Shown: one piece after another, positions 1-6,757 of the stretch
Layout: each line of letters starts with the position of its first letter
Position numbering within the stretch: the stretch's first letter is position 1
Origin: Halieaceae bacterium UBA5085
GTDB taxonomy: Bacteria; Pseudomonadota; Gammaproteobacteria; Pseudomonadales; Halieaceae
NCBI GenBank assembly: GCA_002414665.1
Contig: DIAF01000038.1
Coordinates: forward strand, 16,129-23,182
Direction: 5' to 3'
DNA length: 7,054 bases
Position numbers and translations under genes: made by a program
Notes under the pieces: model-generated
What the model saw: only the letters and a program-made list of their open reading frames with translations
Databases searched by the model: none
What the model was told of the DNA's origin: nothing

Positions 1-152
1 GCATCATGCCGTGTATGCCACGCCATGTTACAGATATCCGCCAGGAACATTTGACGTTCCTGCGGCGTATCGATGATCTTCGCGTAAAGTCGTGCAGGGT
101 CCCAGTCGAGGACCACATGCCCAAGGTCGAACAGGGCAATTTCAGCAGCCAT
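1..152 (-). CDS. HAD-family hydrolase (class IA-like phosphatase), N-terminal fragment
   Basis: The first 50 codons of a gene that continues past the left edge. Seen: it begins MAAEIALFDLGHVVLDWDP, the motif I of haloacid dehalogenase-superfamily hydrolases. D9 would be the nucleophile that forms the aspartyl-phosphate. The second acidic position of motif I is Gly (DLG), as in the YihX-like branch (FDLGNV). The following helix (residues 19-50) ends in a WHTRHD stretch resembling the WNxxxD segment of HAD-IA phosphatases. These are cytosolic, Mg-dependent and act on small phosphorylated metabolites; the substrate cannot be read from this fragment. The start is supported by AAGGCGG about 7 bases upstream on the minus strand. 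It lies 31 bases after the rpmJ stop with no terminator between, so co-transcription is likely. Motifs II-IV lie outside the window. Confidence 0.85.
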   Translation of the reverse strand, partial: MAAEIALFDLGHVVLDWDPARLYAKIIDTPQERQMFLADICNMAWHTRHD

Positions 153-183
153 AGTGCCGCCTTATTGCCTGTTCATGTTCACG

Positions 184-309
184 TCAGCCCTGCTTTGCTT
201 TGAAGCGGGGGTCAGTTTTATTGATGACGTAAACGCGGCCCTTGCGGCGCACGATCTTACAGTCGCGGTGGCGCGACTTGAGCGATTTGAGAGACGAGCG
301 GACTTTCAT
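184..309 (-). CDS. rpmJ: 50S ribosomal protein L36, zinc-ligand-poor (C-minus) form
   Basis: A 41-residue, highly basic protein starting MKVRSSLKSLKSRHRDC and ending RFKAKQG, recognisable as bacterial ribosomal protein L36, the smallest large-subunit protein, which binds 23S rRNA. The longer reading frame upstream (to 393) is not conserved L36 sequence, so the start is placed at MKVRSS, position 309. Seen: only one cysteine (C17). The CxxC...C...H zinc ribbon of classical L36 is absent, and this is the longer variant with an insertion (RHRD) typical of alphaproteobacteria. Known of the family: such forms do not need zinc. It is the first gene of a probable minus-strand unit with the HAD hydrolase 31 bases downstream. 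A TTGACT hexamer at 377-372 on the minus strand could be its -35 box, but no good -10 follows at the right spacing. Confidence 0.95.
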   Translation of the reverse strand: MKVRSSLKSLKSRHRDCKIVRRKGRVYVINKTDPRFKAKQG

Positions 310-420
310 GGGCCTAGCCTGTGGATCATAAGGAATTGGAAAGCGGAGCGGGTAATGAATCCGGTAAGAAGAGTCAAGGTTGCACGCTGTCATGAACGTG
401 CGGTTTCAGGAGCTGGAAGA
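310..420. promoter_or_regulatory. Divergent intergenic region between rpmJ and the transglycosylase gene
   Basis: These 111 bases must hold the promoters for both flanking divergent transcripts. On the minus strand there is a TTGACT hexamer (377-372) and a TATGAT hexamer nearer rpmJ, but they are not at promoter spacing from each other. The TATGAT would leave almost no leader. On the plus strand I see no convincing -35/-10 pair. The reading frame that crosses this region from 154 is not supported as coding: it lacks family similarity and a ribosome site, and it overlaps L36 on the other strand. Confidence 0.4.
408..412 (+). promoter_or_regulatory. Shine-Dalgarno AGGAG that fixes the transglycosylase start
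   Basis: AGGAG lies 8 bases before the ATG at 421. It decides between this start, which gives an immediate lipoprotein signal peptide, and the in-frame ATG at 154, which would place the signal peptide internally. Confidence 0.75.
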
Positions 421-1770
421 ATGGCACAGATTGCGCTGCGGCGCTCACATATCATCGCGGCTGCGGCGATGACCGCGCTGGTTGCCTCCTGTGCCCATAG
501 TCCGGGCCAGGCTGCGCCTCCACCGATCGCCGCGCCAGTACCCGCTCCCGAGACAGGCGCGATCACCTACGCCTCCTCCGGCCATGCCGGAATGGACATT
601 TGGCGCGTAGCGTTCTCTGAAAAAGCACTCGCCGCTGGTCATGATCGCGAGGTCGTCAAATCTGTCCTTACCGGCATATCTCCGCTAGAACTCTGGATTG
701 GATCGTCTTTCCAACCCGCTAAGACAGGGATCGAAGACCAAGCCGAATTCGCCAAGCCGATCTGGGATTATCTGCGCGTGCCGATGAGCAATAGCCGCGT
801 AAGCACAGGTGCTTCGCGCCTTGCTGAAAACCCGGCACTTTTCGACTCTCTTGAAGCCGCCTATGGCGTAGACCGCGAAGCCATCGTCGCGATCTGGGGC
901 ATGGAAACGAGCTTTGGTGCCGTGAAAGGCAGTTTCGACGCGCCAAACGTCCTGGCCAACATGGCTGTGGAAGGTCGACGCAAGAGCCTCGCTGAGCGTG
1001 AACTGCTCTCCCTGATCAAAATTCTCGAACAAGGCGATGCAGAGCGCGACGACCTGATCGCCGGGTGGGCCGGCGCGATGGGCCATACCCAATTCATGCC
1101 ATCGACCTTCATCGCCTATGCCGAAGATTTTGACGGCGACGGCAAGAAGGATGTCTGGGAGAGTGAGGCTGATGCCCTCGCCTCGACCGCCAATTATCTG
1201 GCAAATTCCGGCTACACACTGAATCAGCCTTGGGGCATTGAAGTGCTGGCCCGCACCGGGTTCGATTTCGGACTGGCAGATGGCAATGAACGCCGGATCG
1301 AAACATGGGCAACTGAAGGCCTGGTACCTGCACGCGGCGGCACCTTCGAAACAGGCGGAGCCAATTATGCTGAACTCTGGCTGCCAGCCGGTGCGGAAGG
1401 CCCGAAATACTTGCTGTTCAACAATTTCAAGGCGTTCAAGACCTACAACAATGCCGATTCCTACGCGTTCGCCGTGGGCCTGTCCGGCGATGCGATGGGA
1501 GGCCAGAATGGGCCCATCGCGTCTTGGCCAACACATCTGTCACCTCTCACCGTTAGCGAGATCAAGATCCTTCAGGCCGCCCTCAACGCCCAGGGCTTTG
1601 ACGCAGGCGGCGTGGACGGCATTCCCGGTCGCAAGACCAAGGGCGCGTTGCAAGCATTCCAAAAATCCAGGGGCCTCGTTGCGGACGGCTACCCGACAAA
1701 GCAGGCCCTGGCATTGGTCACTGGCGAAGCGAATGTTGGTGTCGCATCCAGCCCGTCCGGCACAAATTGA
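421..1770 (+). CDS. Lytic murein transglycosylase, MltB-like lipoprotein with peptidoglycan-binding domain
   Basis: A 449-residue envelope enzyme expected to cleave the MurNAc-GlcNAc bond of peptidoglycan, forming 1,6-anhydroMurNAc ends. Seen in order: a signal peptide with lipobox VASC (C24); an Ala/Pro-rich linker (about 27-46); an MltB/SLT_2-type catalytic domain (about 55-365). The catalytic domain has IWGMETSFG with E162 as the catalytic acid, GAMGHTQFMPSTF (218-230), and a Ca-loop-like DFDGDGKKDVW (236-246), matching the single EF-hand known in E. coli Slt35. The conserved YNNADSYAFAVG segment follows (342-353). A PG_binding_1-type domain (376-433, ending GYPTKQALALV) completes it. Ala follows the lipid Cys, so outer-membrane sorting is expected by the enterobacterial rule. 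The start at 421 is set by AGGAG and by the signal peptide. It is convergent with the MFS gene, with abutting stop codons. The family is clear; exact paralogue naming is not attempted. Confidence 0.94.
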   Translation: MAQIALRRSHIIAAAAMTALVASCAHSPGQAAPPPIAAPVPAPETGAITYASSGHAGMDIWRVAFSEKALAAGHDREVVKSVLTGISPLELWIGSSFQPAKTGIEDQAEFAKPIWDYLRVPMSNSRVSTGASRLAENPALFDSLEAAYGVDREAIVAIWGMETSFGAVKGSFDAPNVLANMAVEGRRKSLAERELLSLIKILEQGDAERDDLIAGWAGAMGHTQFMPSTFIAYAEDFDGDGKKDVWESEADALASTANYLANSGYTLNQPWGIEVLARTGFDFGLADGNERRIETWATEGLVPARGGTFETGGANYAELWLPAGAEGPKYLLFNNFKAFKTYNNADSYAFAVGLSGDAMGGQNGPIASWPTHLSPLTVSEIKILQAALNAQGFDAGGVDGIPGRKTKGALQAFQKSRGLVADGYPTKQALALVTGEANVGVASSPSGTN

Positions 1771-1773
1771 TCA
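1768..1773. other. Abutting convergent stop codons (TGATCA)
   Basis: The TGA of the plus-strand transglycosylase (1768-1770) touches the TGA of the minus-strand transporter (TCA, 1771-1773), giving a palindromic TGATCA with zero intergenic bases. I see no GC-rich hairpin followed by a T-run near the junction on either strand. Each transcript must therefore end inside, or run antisense into, the other gene, or depend on Rho. Confidence 0.9.
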
Positions 1774-3057
1774 AACTGCGTCGGCTTCCTCATCCGGTTC
1801 GCCGACGCCATCCTTCAACCCGAACCGGGCATACAGGATCATGAAACTCAGCAGGCCCGCGCAGAATATGAACGGAAGATGCGGGTTCACATACTCATAG
1901 ATGAACAAGCCGAAGAAGGGCGTGATGATGAAACCCATTCCATTCGCCGAGATTACGAGACCTGCGACGTTGCCTTGAAGCTGAGGTGAGACGGCCAGTG
2001 ATGCCCCGCTTGAAAATCCCGGCCGCGCGAGCCCCTGCCCGAGGCCAATGCAGAACTGCGCCAGGATCAAATTTGCATAGTCATTTGCGAAGACCATCAG
2101 CAACGCCCCAGCCAGCAAAGGCAGGCAGCCTCCCCACATGAGTGTCTTGTTCTTGAGCTTGAGGCGAGGGATCAACACAAGCTGGGCCAGCAGTACGGCG
2201 AGTGCGCCAACGGTAAAGGCCGGCCCGGTAAATTGCGCCGCTTCCTTTCCGGAAACGCCCAGTTTGTCCATTACTGAAAAGACAAAAACCTGCGTCAATA
2301 CACCGGTCGTCAGCGACAGGCACACGGCGAACACAAGGAAGGGCAATACCGGCCCGGATCGCCAAAGACCCCGCGCACCGGGAATTTCTTCAAACTGGGT
2401 CGCATCCGTTACCGGCTCGCGCTCTTCCGGGAGGCGGAACCAGATCAAGGCCGACATGGTAAAGGCAATAACCGCCGTCAGTAGCAAGGGGCTCAGCAGG
2501 CCAAGCGTTGCCACCAGCGCCGCGGCAAAAGCGGGGCCAATCACCGTGCCAACGCTGAAACCCGATGTGATGAACGCGATTTCGGACTGTCGCTCGGCCT
2601 GACTGGTGCGATCAGCAACATAAGCTTGCGCAGCCGGGTTCGTGCCAGAGCCCAGCAACCCAAAAATCGAACGCGACATGGCAAGGCAGGCAAACATCAT
2701 GAACGTGCCGGTCAGTACGCCAGTCATGGTAAGCCAGCCGGTCAGGAACAGCAGGAGCATGGAGATGCCATATCCCACAAGTCCCAAGGCGGCGACAGGC
2801 CGCCTTCCCCAGCGGTTGGACCGACCACCCCAAAACGGCGACATCAACGACCAGCACAGCGCCGACAATCCAAAGATAGCCCCGGCCATCCAGTCCGGAA
2901 GACCAATCTCTCGCGTCAGTGGCGGCAATACGGCGGCAATCAGCATCGTATTGCCAGCCCCGATCGCCATCAATGAGAAGAACAACAGGAAGAAAGCGTT
3001 GCGCCGGTCCGGTCTGGACACGTCTGGTGGAATCGTCTGCCCCTCGCTCATTCTCAT
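1771..3057 (-). CDS. Major facilitator superfamily transporter, probable drug/H+ antiporter type
   Basis: A 428-residue inner-membrane protein with the hydrophobic pattern of 12 helices, the first at about 20-45. Seen: motif A in the cytoplasmic loop between helices 2 and 3, GGRSNRWGRRPV (77-88), where the usual Asp is Asn (N81). A motif C-like segment in helix 5, GFSVGTVIGPAF (166-177), is characteristic of drug:proton antiporters. A polar central loop (about 209-235) separates the halves, and the cytoplasmic tail is acidic (ends EPDEEADAV). It probably exports a small molecule using the proton gradient; the substrate is unknown. The start is uncertain: I chose ATG 3057, but ATG 3051 (MSEGQT) and a TTG at 3093 are in frame, and none has a strong ribosome site. 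The gene is alone on its strand and convergent with the transglycosylase. Confidence 0.92.
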   Translation of the reverse strand: MRMSEGQTIPPDVSRPDRRNAFFLLFFSLMAIGAGNTMLIAAVLPPLTREIGLPDWMAGAIFGLSALCWSLMSPFWGGRSNRWGRRPVAALGLVGYGISMLLLFLTGWLTMTGVLTGTFMMFACLAMSRSIFGLLGSGTNPAAQAYVADRTSQAERQSEIAFITSGFSVGTVIGPAFAAALVATLGLLSPLLLTAVIAFTMSALIWFRLPEEREPVTDATQFEEIPGARGLWRSGPVLPFLVFAVCLSLTTGVLTQVFVFSVMDKLGVSGKEAAQFTGPAFTVGALAVLLAQLVLIPRLKLKNKTLMWGGCLPLLAGALLMVFANDYANLILAQFCIGLGQGLARPGFSSGASLAVSPQLQGNVAGLVISANGMGFIITPFFGLFIYEYVNPHLPFIFCAGLLSFMILYARFGLKDGVGEPDEEADAV

Positions 3058-3093
3058 GTCATCGGCCGGTCTTCTGGAAATGTCCAGCAACAA

Positions 3094-3255
3094 GAAAATG
3101 GTGCCGTAAGGAAAGCCGGGCTTCCGATTTCACGTCAACAAGTGTCAGGTTGAAAAGCGTTTGCATTGGACAATGCCCCACCCTCGTCATAATCTTGCTA
3201 AAGGGTTAATCTAAGGAGCTGGGAGTATCTTGGGAAACACACGGGGATATCTCAC
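3094..3255. promoter_or_regulatory. Divergent intergenic region between MFS transporter and protease operon
   Basis: About 160-200 bases, depending on the MFS start. It holds the probable protease-operon promoter (separate entry). On the minus strand, TTGACG (3138-3133) could be a -35 for the transporter, but the hexamer at the expected -10 position is poor. An AAGGAG (3213-3218) is too far from the protease ATG to act as its ribosome site. No terminator hairpin or clear operator palindrome was seen. Confidence 0.4.
3167..3193 (+). promoter_or_regulatory. Probable sigma-70-type promoter of the protease operon
   Basis: TGGACA (3167-3172, 5 of 6 to TTGACA) and CATAAT (3188-3193, 5 of 6 to TATAAT) lie 15 bases apart, slightly shorter than the usual 16-18. 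Transcription would start near 3200, leaving a leader of about 55 bases before the protease ATG. It is judged by eye; alpha-proteobacterial promoters often deviate, so this is a candidate only. Confidence 0.35.
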
Positions 3256-5550
3256 ATGCTGCGGAAACTGATATCGACGCCGGGCCGCCTCGCGCTCGGA
3301 ACTGCTTTGGCCAGCCTGCTCGTGCTGTCCTCATGCGACCAGCAAGACACAAGGCTCGAACGCGCTCGTGATCTCGCCGAGGCGACTATGGACCAGTTGA
3401 GCGGTCGGACCATTGTTGAACCGGACGCTCCCAAACCGCTGGAAGCAGCTGACGTCATGGACCGAGCCATTGCCGGTACGCTGCGCAATGACATGAATTT
3501 CGAAACGGCAAGCGCGAGCCCGATGTTTGCGGTCGGATCGATCATTGCCAAGCCACGGGACATCCCCCCTGCTGAAGCCATGGCGGTCGTGGAAGACGAT
3601 GAAGTCTTCCTGGAAGATCCGGAAGCCTTTGACGAATTTTCCGACGATCCGGTCGAGGCTGAAAGCGCCCCTGCTGCAGAGTCCGATGCCACCGCACCGA
3701 TCACTTCTGCGCCTGCCCCGTCACGCAGCCTGTCGGTTCAGCCTGCACGCGTCATGCCCAAGGTGAAGCTCGACCCAAAAGCACGAGAAAAAACTCTGCA
3801 GGAAATTGACAAGGCATCCAGGCAACTGGAACAGACCGCCGCGAAAGAACCATCGCCAACGGCGCGCACCCGGTCCCTCAATCCCCGTTCCCTGGAATCT
3901 GCACCGGTTCAGGAAAAAGTCGCAGCGCGCAAGCTTGCGCGTCGTTCTGTTATCAGTCGTGATGCCATTACAGCGCAACGCGATGCCAATTCCGTAATGC
4001 TGGACACATTGTCGAAGTATGGAATGGGCGGCGAAGTGGCCCTGTCTCGCGAGGGGCAGATGGTCATACAGATCGGCGAGGATGGTGGCAGCCCCACTCG
4101 GTTCACGCCAGCCGGATCCCCTCGCAACACGATGCAGAATTTCCTCGCCGTCGATGCGAAACTCGAATGCCCAGACAATCCTGATATGGTCACCGTTCAG
4201 TCGAGCCCGGTGCTCGCGACAGAATGTATCGTGAAAGACCTGAAAGCGTCTGGTCAGTTCGAATATGTCGAGAAAGACTATATTTTCGAAAACCAGTTCG
4301 CTCGTAAACCACGCCCCGACACACCGGCCACCGGAACCGATGTGACCCCGGACGTCATCACCGACACAACCATCACCCCGAATGACCCGCTTTGGGAACT
4401 TCAATGGCATTTCCAGAACAATGGTACAGGCGAAGGCGAGTCCGTAGGGGGCTCAAGCTTCCAGGAATTCTGGACCCGTCAGGGCACAGATGGATCAGCA
4501 GATGTTGTCGTGGCTGTTGTAGACACCGGCCTGCAACTGGAACACCCCGACATCAAGGATTCCCCCAACATCGCACCGGGTTGGGATATGGTCTCCGATC
4601 CACGTATGGGAAATGATGGTGACGGCCGTGACGGCGATCCGAACGATCCGGGCGATCTCTGTGATCCGTCAGTCCCATTTGCAGAAGACACATTTCACGG
4701 CACACATGTGGCGGGAACGATTGGCGCAGCCGCGACCAACAATGCCTCAGGTGTCGCGGGCGGGGCGTGGAACGTCAAAATCGTTCCAGTGCGCGCGCTC
4801 GGCAAATGTGGTGGGCGTCTCTCCGACATCAATGATGCCATCCGGTGGGCAGGCGGCCTGATCCCGGCCGAGGATGAGGAAGGCAACGAGATCTGGAACG
4901 ACAATCCGGCTGACGTAATCAACCTCTCCATCGGGCTGTTCGAATACTGTCCTGCATCGCTGCAGGATGCGATTGATTCGGTCACTGAGCGTGGTGTGCT
5001 GGTCGTCTCGGCAGCCGGCAATGCCCGCGTTGCGACGCAGTATTATGCGCCGGGTGGCTGCGCGAATGTGATCACAGTCGCCGCCGGCGATGCCCGGGGA
5101 CATATAGCCCCCTATTCCAATTTCGGACCGGAAGTAGATCTCCTCGCCCCTGGTGGAGACCTGACACGGGACGACAATGGGGACGGTCGTCCAGATGGCG
5201 TCCTGTCCACCAAGGCTGCAACGAATTGCTATGACCCGGTCACGGGTGAAGCCGTCGAAGACTGCTTCTACGCTTTTGAACAGGGCACATCGATGGCAGC
5301 GCCGCATGTCTCAGCAGCACTTGCCCTCCTCAAGGCACGCGATCCTGACGCCACGCCGGAAGAGCTGAAAGCCACCCTGCTCGCTGCATCCAGCCCGCGA
5401 TCTGCGATGCAATGCTCTGGCTCATGTGCACTCTACCCGGGCACCACTCCGATTGAGGGAAGCTCCGACATGTGCACACGTCCATGCGGTCAAGGCTTGC
5501 TCGACCTCGCCATGGTACCGGAACGGCCGACCGGCGGTGGCGGAGACTGA
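3256..5550 (+). CDS. Subtilisin-like (S8) serine protease, lipoprotein with extended N-terminal region
   Basis: A 764-residue exported endopeptidase of the subtilase family. Seen: a signal peptide with lipobox LSSC (C27, followed by Asp28); an acidic Glu/Asp/Pro-rich stretch (about 105-150); a charged helical-looking stretch (170-250); a prodomain-like segment (about 250-348) ending FEYVEKDYIF, as I9 propeptides end; and the catalytic domain (about 375-755). The triad is complete: D423 in VVDTG, H481 in HGTHVAGT, S679 in GTSMAAPHV, with oxyanion N589 in SAAGN. Two Asp/Gly-rich loops (453-466 and 639-647, DxNxDGxxD pattern) may bind calcium. Twelve cysteines besides the lipidated one, ten from 469 on, suggest disulfides, as in secreted Xanthomonas/Dichelobacter-type subtilases (note RALGKCGG, 513-520). 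About 375 residues before the catalytic domain is far more than the usual 80-130. The ATG is preceded by GGGGA at 8 bases. Its stop overlaps the next start by one base. The substrate is unknown. Confidence 0.95.
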   Translation: MLRKLISTPGRLALGTALASLLVLSSCDQQDTRLERARDLAEATMDQLSGRTIVEPDAPKPLEAADVMDRAIAGTLRNDMNFETASASPMFAVGSIIAKPRDIPPAEAMAVVEDDEVFLEDPEAFDEFSDDPVEAESAPAAESDATAPITSAPAPSRSLSVQPARVMPKVKLDPKAREKTLQEIDKASRQLEQTAAKEPSPTARTRSLNPRSLESAPVQEKVAARKLARRSVISRDAITAQRDANSVMLDTLSKYGMGGEVALSREGQMVIQIGEDGGSPTRFTPAGSPRNTMQNFLAVDAKLECPDNPDMVTVQSSPVLATECIVKDLKASGQFEYVEKDYIFENQFARKPRPDTPATGTDVTPDVITDTTITPNDPLWELQWHFQNNGTGEGESVGGSSFQEFWTRQGTDGSADVVVAVVDTGLQLEHPDIKDSPNIAPGWDMVSDPRMGNDGDGRDGDPNDPGDLCDPSVPFAEDTFHGTHVAGTIGAAATNNASGVAGGAWNVKIVPVRALGKCGGRLSDINDAIRWAGGLIPAEDEEGNEIWNDNPADVINLSIGLFEYCPASLQDAIDSVTERGVLVVSAAGNARVATQYYAPGGCANVITVAAGDARGHIAPYSNFGPEVDLLAPGGDLTRDDNGDGRPDGVLSTKAATNCYDPVTGEAVEDCFYAFEQGTSMAAPHVSAALALLKARDPDATPEELKATLLAASSPRSAMQCSGSCALYPGTTPIEGSSDMCTRPCGQGLLDLAMVPERPTGGGGD

Positions 5551-6116
5551 TGCCAAAACGGCGCCCTTCTCCCGTCCATCTCGGCGGGCCGCTTGGCCTT
5601 GCAGGGGTCACCCTGCTGGCCAGCGCGGTGGGGTTGGTTATCGTGGGGAGTGATGACCGCAATAGCTCCCACTCACGGCCTGAACAGGACAGCCCCGCCA
5701 CACAGGCGGCGACCGACCCACGTCCGCCAATCGGCACCGTGGGTGTAGAACAGGTCAAGCCTGCTGCCGTCAGTGGCAGCAGCTCGTCCAGTTCGAGCGG
5801 TGCGGAAGTCACCTTTATCGTCCGCCTCAAGGGGCGGTCTGAAGTTGATACGATTGCGCGCAATTTCAAACGCGATCGCGAGACCGCTGATGCCGCATAT
5901 TCGGATCTCGTAGAAGACATCCCCATCCTGAAGGATTTCCGTCTCGTGGGCGCCAGCTATTCCGGCGAAATCAATCTGGTGTACCAACTGCCCGCCGGTG
6001 TCGAGGCGACACGCGGGCGAATTGAAGAAATCCGCCAACAGATATTGTCAATTGATGGCGTCGCCTATGCAGACCCTGACTTCGTAGCTCATCCCGGAGA
6101 GGACAAACGCAAATGA
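5550..6116 (+). CDS. Membrane-anchored inhibitor I9 / subtilase-propeptide-like protein
   Basis: A 188-residue protein. Seen: a basic N-terminus (KRR at 3-5), one hydrophobic helix (about 14-33) without a lipobox Cys, an Asp/Ser/Pro linker with a run of eight Ser (76-83, one Gly within it), and a single globular domain (86-178). The domain starts VTFIVRLKG, has a middle strand (LVGASYSGEINLVYQL, 132-147), then a helix and SIDGVAYADPDF (167-178). This beta-alpha-beta-beta-alpha-beta order and the GVAYxxPD ending are those of inhibitor I9 domains, which act as intramolecular chaperones and inhibitors of subtilases. It contains no protease domain. It is encoded directly after the S8 protease with stop and start sharing one base, so it is likely a trans-acting inhibitor, chaperone or membrane tether for that protease (inference). 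GGAG lies 4 bases before the ATG at 5550; an upstream in-frame ATG at 5472 lies inside the protease gene and is disfavoured. It has no cysteines. Confidence 0.85.
   Translation: MPKRRPSPVHLGGPLGLAGVTLLASAVGLVIVGSDDRNSSHSRPEQDSPATQAATDPRPPIGTVGVEQVKPAAVSGSSSSSSSGAEVTFIVRLKGRSEVDTIARNFKRDRETADAAYSDLVEDIPILKDFRLVGASYSGEINLVYQLPAGVEATRGRIEEIRQQILSIDGVAYADPDFVAHPGEDKRK
6096..6103 (+). promoter_or_regulatory. Strong Shine-Dalgarno GGAGAGGA for the third operon gene
   Basis: It lies 9 bases before ATG 6113, inside the last codons of the I9-like gene. It supports this start and suggests efficient independent initiation in addition to coupling through the ATGA overlap. Confidence 0.7.
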
Positions 6117-6757
6117 CATCTATCCGTACCATCCTGATTGTCGGTGGGTGCGCGCTCTCGCTTACCGCATGCGACTTCTTGATTGCGAGAGACCGCGACG
6201 AACCAGCACCGATTGAAACCCAAGAGCCGGAAATTGCTCCTGTAGAAGAAGCTACGCTCGTTCCAGATCAACCTGACGGTCCGGTGATGGTCGCCAGCAC
6301 TGCAACAATCGACTGGGACGCTGCACGAGCAGATCTTGCTGCCACACCCAGCGAGCAGCGCGAGACGAGTTTCCAGGTGGAATCCGGCGGCACCGCGCCG
6401 CCCGTACCGGTCTTGCTTCCAACCGGCATCGTCGTGCCACAGGGCGCCGAGAGTGGCATCCGCTTTCAACCCATGTCGGACGGCTATTTCGCTGCCTATC
6501 CCGGCATAGACTATGACATTGTCGTCAATGGCACGAATGAAGTCATTGGAGTTGATACCACCAATGCCCAAGACGATACGCCCGTCCTGACCTACACGCC
6601 AACGATGAGTGGTGCACAAGTCTCGTTCTCTCGTTATGGCGCAGACTACCTCGTGGAATTTGAATGCAAATCCATCAAGGGAGGTGAAGCCGACTGCATC
6701 ACGGAGCAAGAAGCTCTCGATGTGACCAACAAGCTAGTAATTGCGGGGACGCGTTGA
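6113..6757 (+). CDS. Hypothetical lipoprotein, third gene of the protease operon
   Basis: A 214-residue protein that I do not assign to a family. Seen: a signal peptide (residues 1-19) with lipobox LTAC, lipidated C20 followed by Asp21; a Glu/Pro-rich acidic linker (about 28-60); and a C-terminal domain (about 95-214) that looks beta-rich. That domain has aromatic-rich strands (GYFAAYPGIDYDIVVNG, 124-140; SFSRYGADYLVEF, 171-183) and two cysteines (C185, C195) that could form one disulfide. No enzyme motif is evident, so a binding or structural role at the membrane surface is more likely than catalysis (inference). It overlaps the I9-like gene by four bases (ATGA) and the next lipoprotein gene by one, so it is probably part of the same envelope complex or pathway as the S8 protease. 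It could also be a substrate. Confidence 0.85.
   Translation: MTSIRTILIVGGCALSLTACDFLIARDRDEPAPIETQEPEIAPVEEATLVPDQPDGPVMVASTATIDWDAARADLAATPSEQRETSFQVESGGTAPPVPVLLPTGIVVPQGAESGIRFQPMSDGYFAAYPGIDYDIVVNGTNEVIGVDTTNAQDDTPVLTYTPTMSGAQVSFSRYGADYLVEFECKSIKGGEADCITEQEALDVTNKLVIAGTR

Noticed and set aside
310..393. N-terminal extension of L36 to position 393
   Set aside because: L36 is conserved from MKVRSS; the extra 28 residues look like untranslated leader.
154..420. 89-residue upstream extension of the transglycosylase reading frame
   Set aside because: It overlaps rpmJ on the other strand, has no family similarity or ribosome site, and would bury the lipoprotein signal peptide. AGGAG at 408-412 supports ATG 421.
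685..1536. 283-residue minus-strand reading frame opposite the transglycosylase
   Set aside because: A shadow of the real gene in GC-rich DNA: no signal, motif or family resemblance, while the opposite strand encodes a complete catalytic domain.
3213..3271. Possible leader peptide: AAGGAG (3213-3218) followed by a TTG at 3230 opening a 13-codon frame that overlaps the protease start
   Set aside because: The start is a weak TTG with poor spacing, and there is no attenuator hairpin or codon bias. It is most likely chance, though the unused strong ribosome-site-like sequence is odd.
3591..3610. Inverted repeat GAAGAC...GTCTTC in the acidic stretch of the protease gene
   Set aside because: Explained by Glu/Asp codon repetition in the coding sequence; short and internal to the gene.
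3721..4410. 229-residue minus-strand frame opposite the protease N-terminal region
   Set aside because: It has no recognisable domain and no supported start. The plus-strand frame is continuous with signal peptide and catalytic domain.
5472..5549. Upstream in-frame ATG for the I9-like gene inside the protease gene
   Set aside because: It would add 26 Arg-rich residues before the membrane helix and overlap the protease by 79 bases. ATG 5550 with GGAG and the TGATG junction is a better start.
6089..6709. 206-residue minus-strand frame opposite the third operon gene
   Set aside because: The plus-strand frame has a lipoprotein signal, a strong ribosome site and coupled junctions on both sides; this frame has none.
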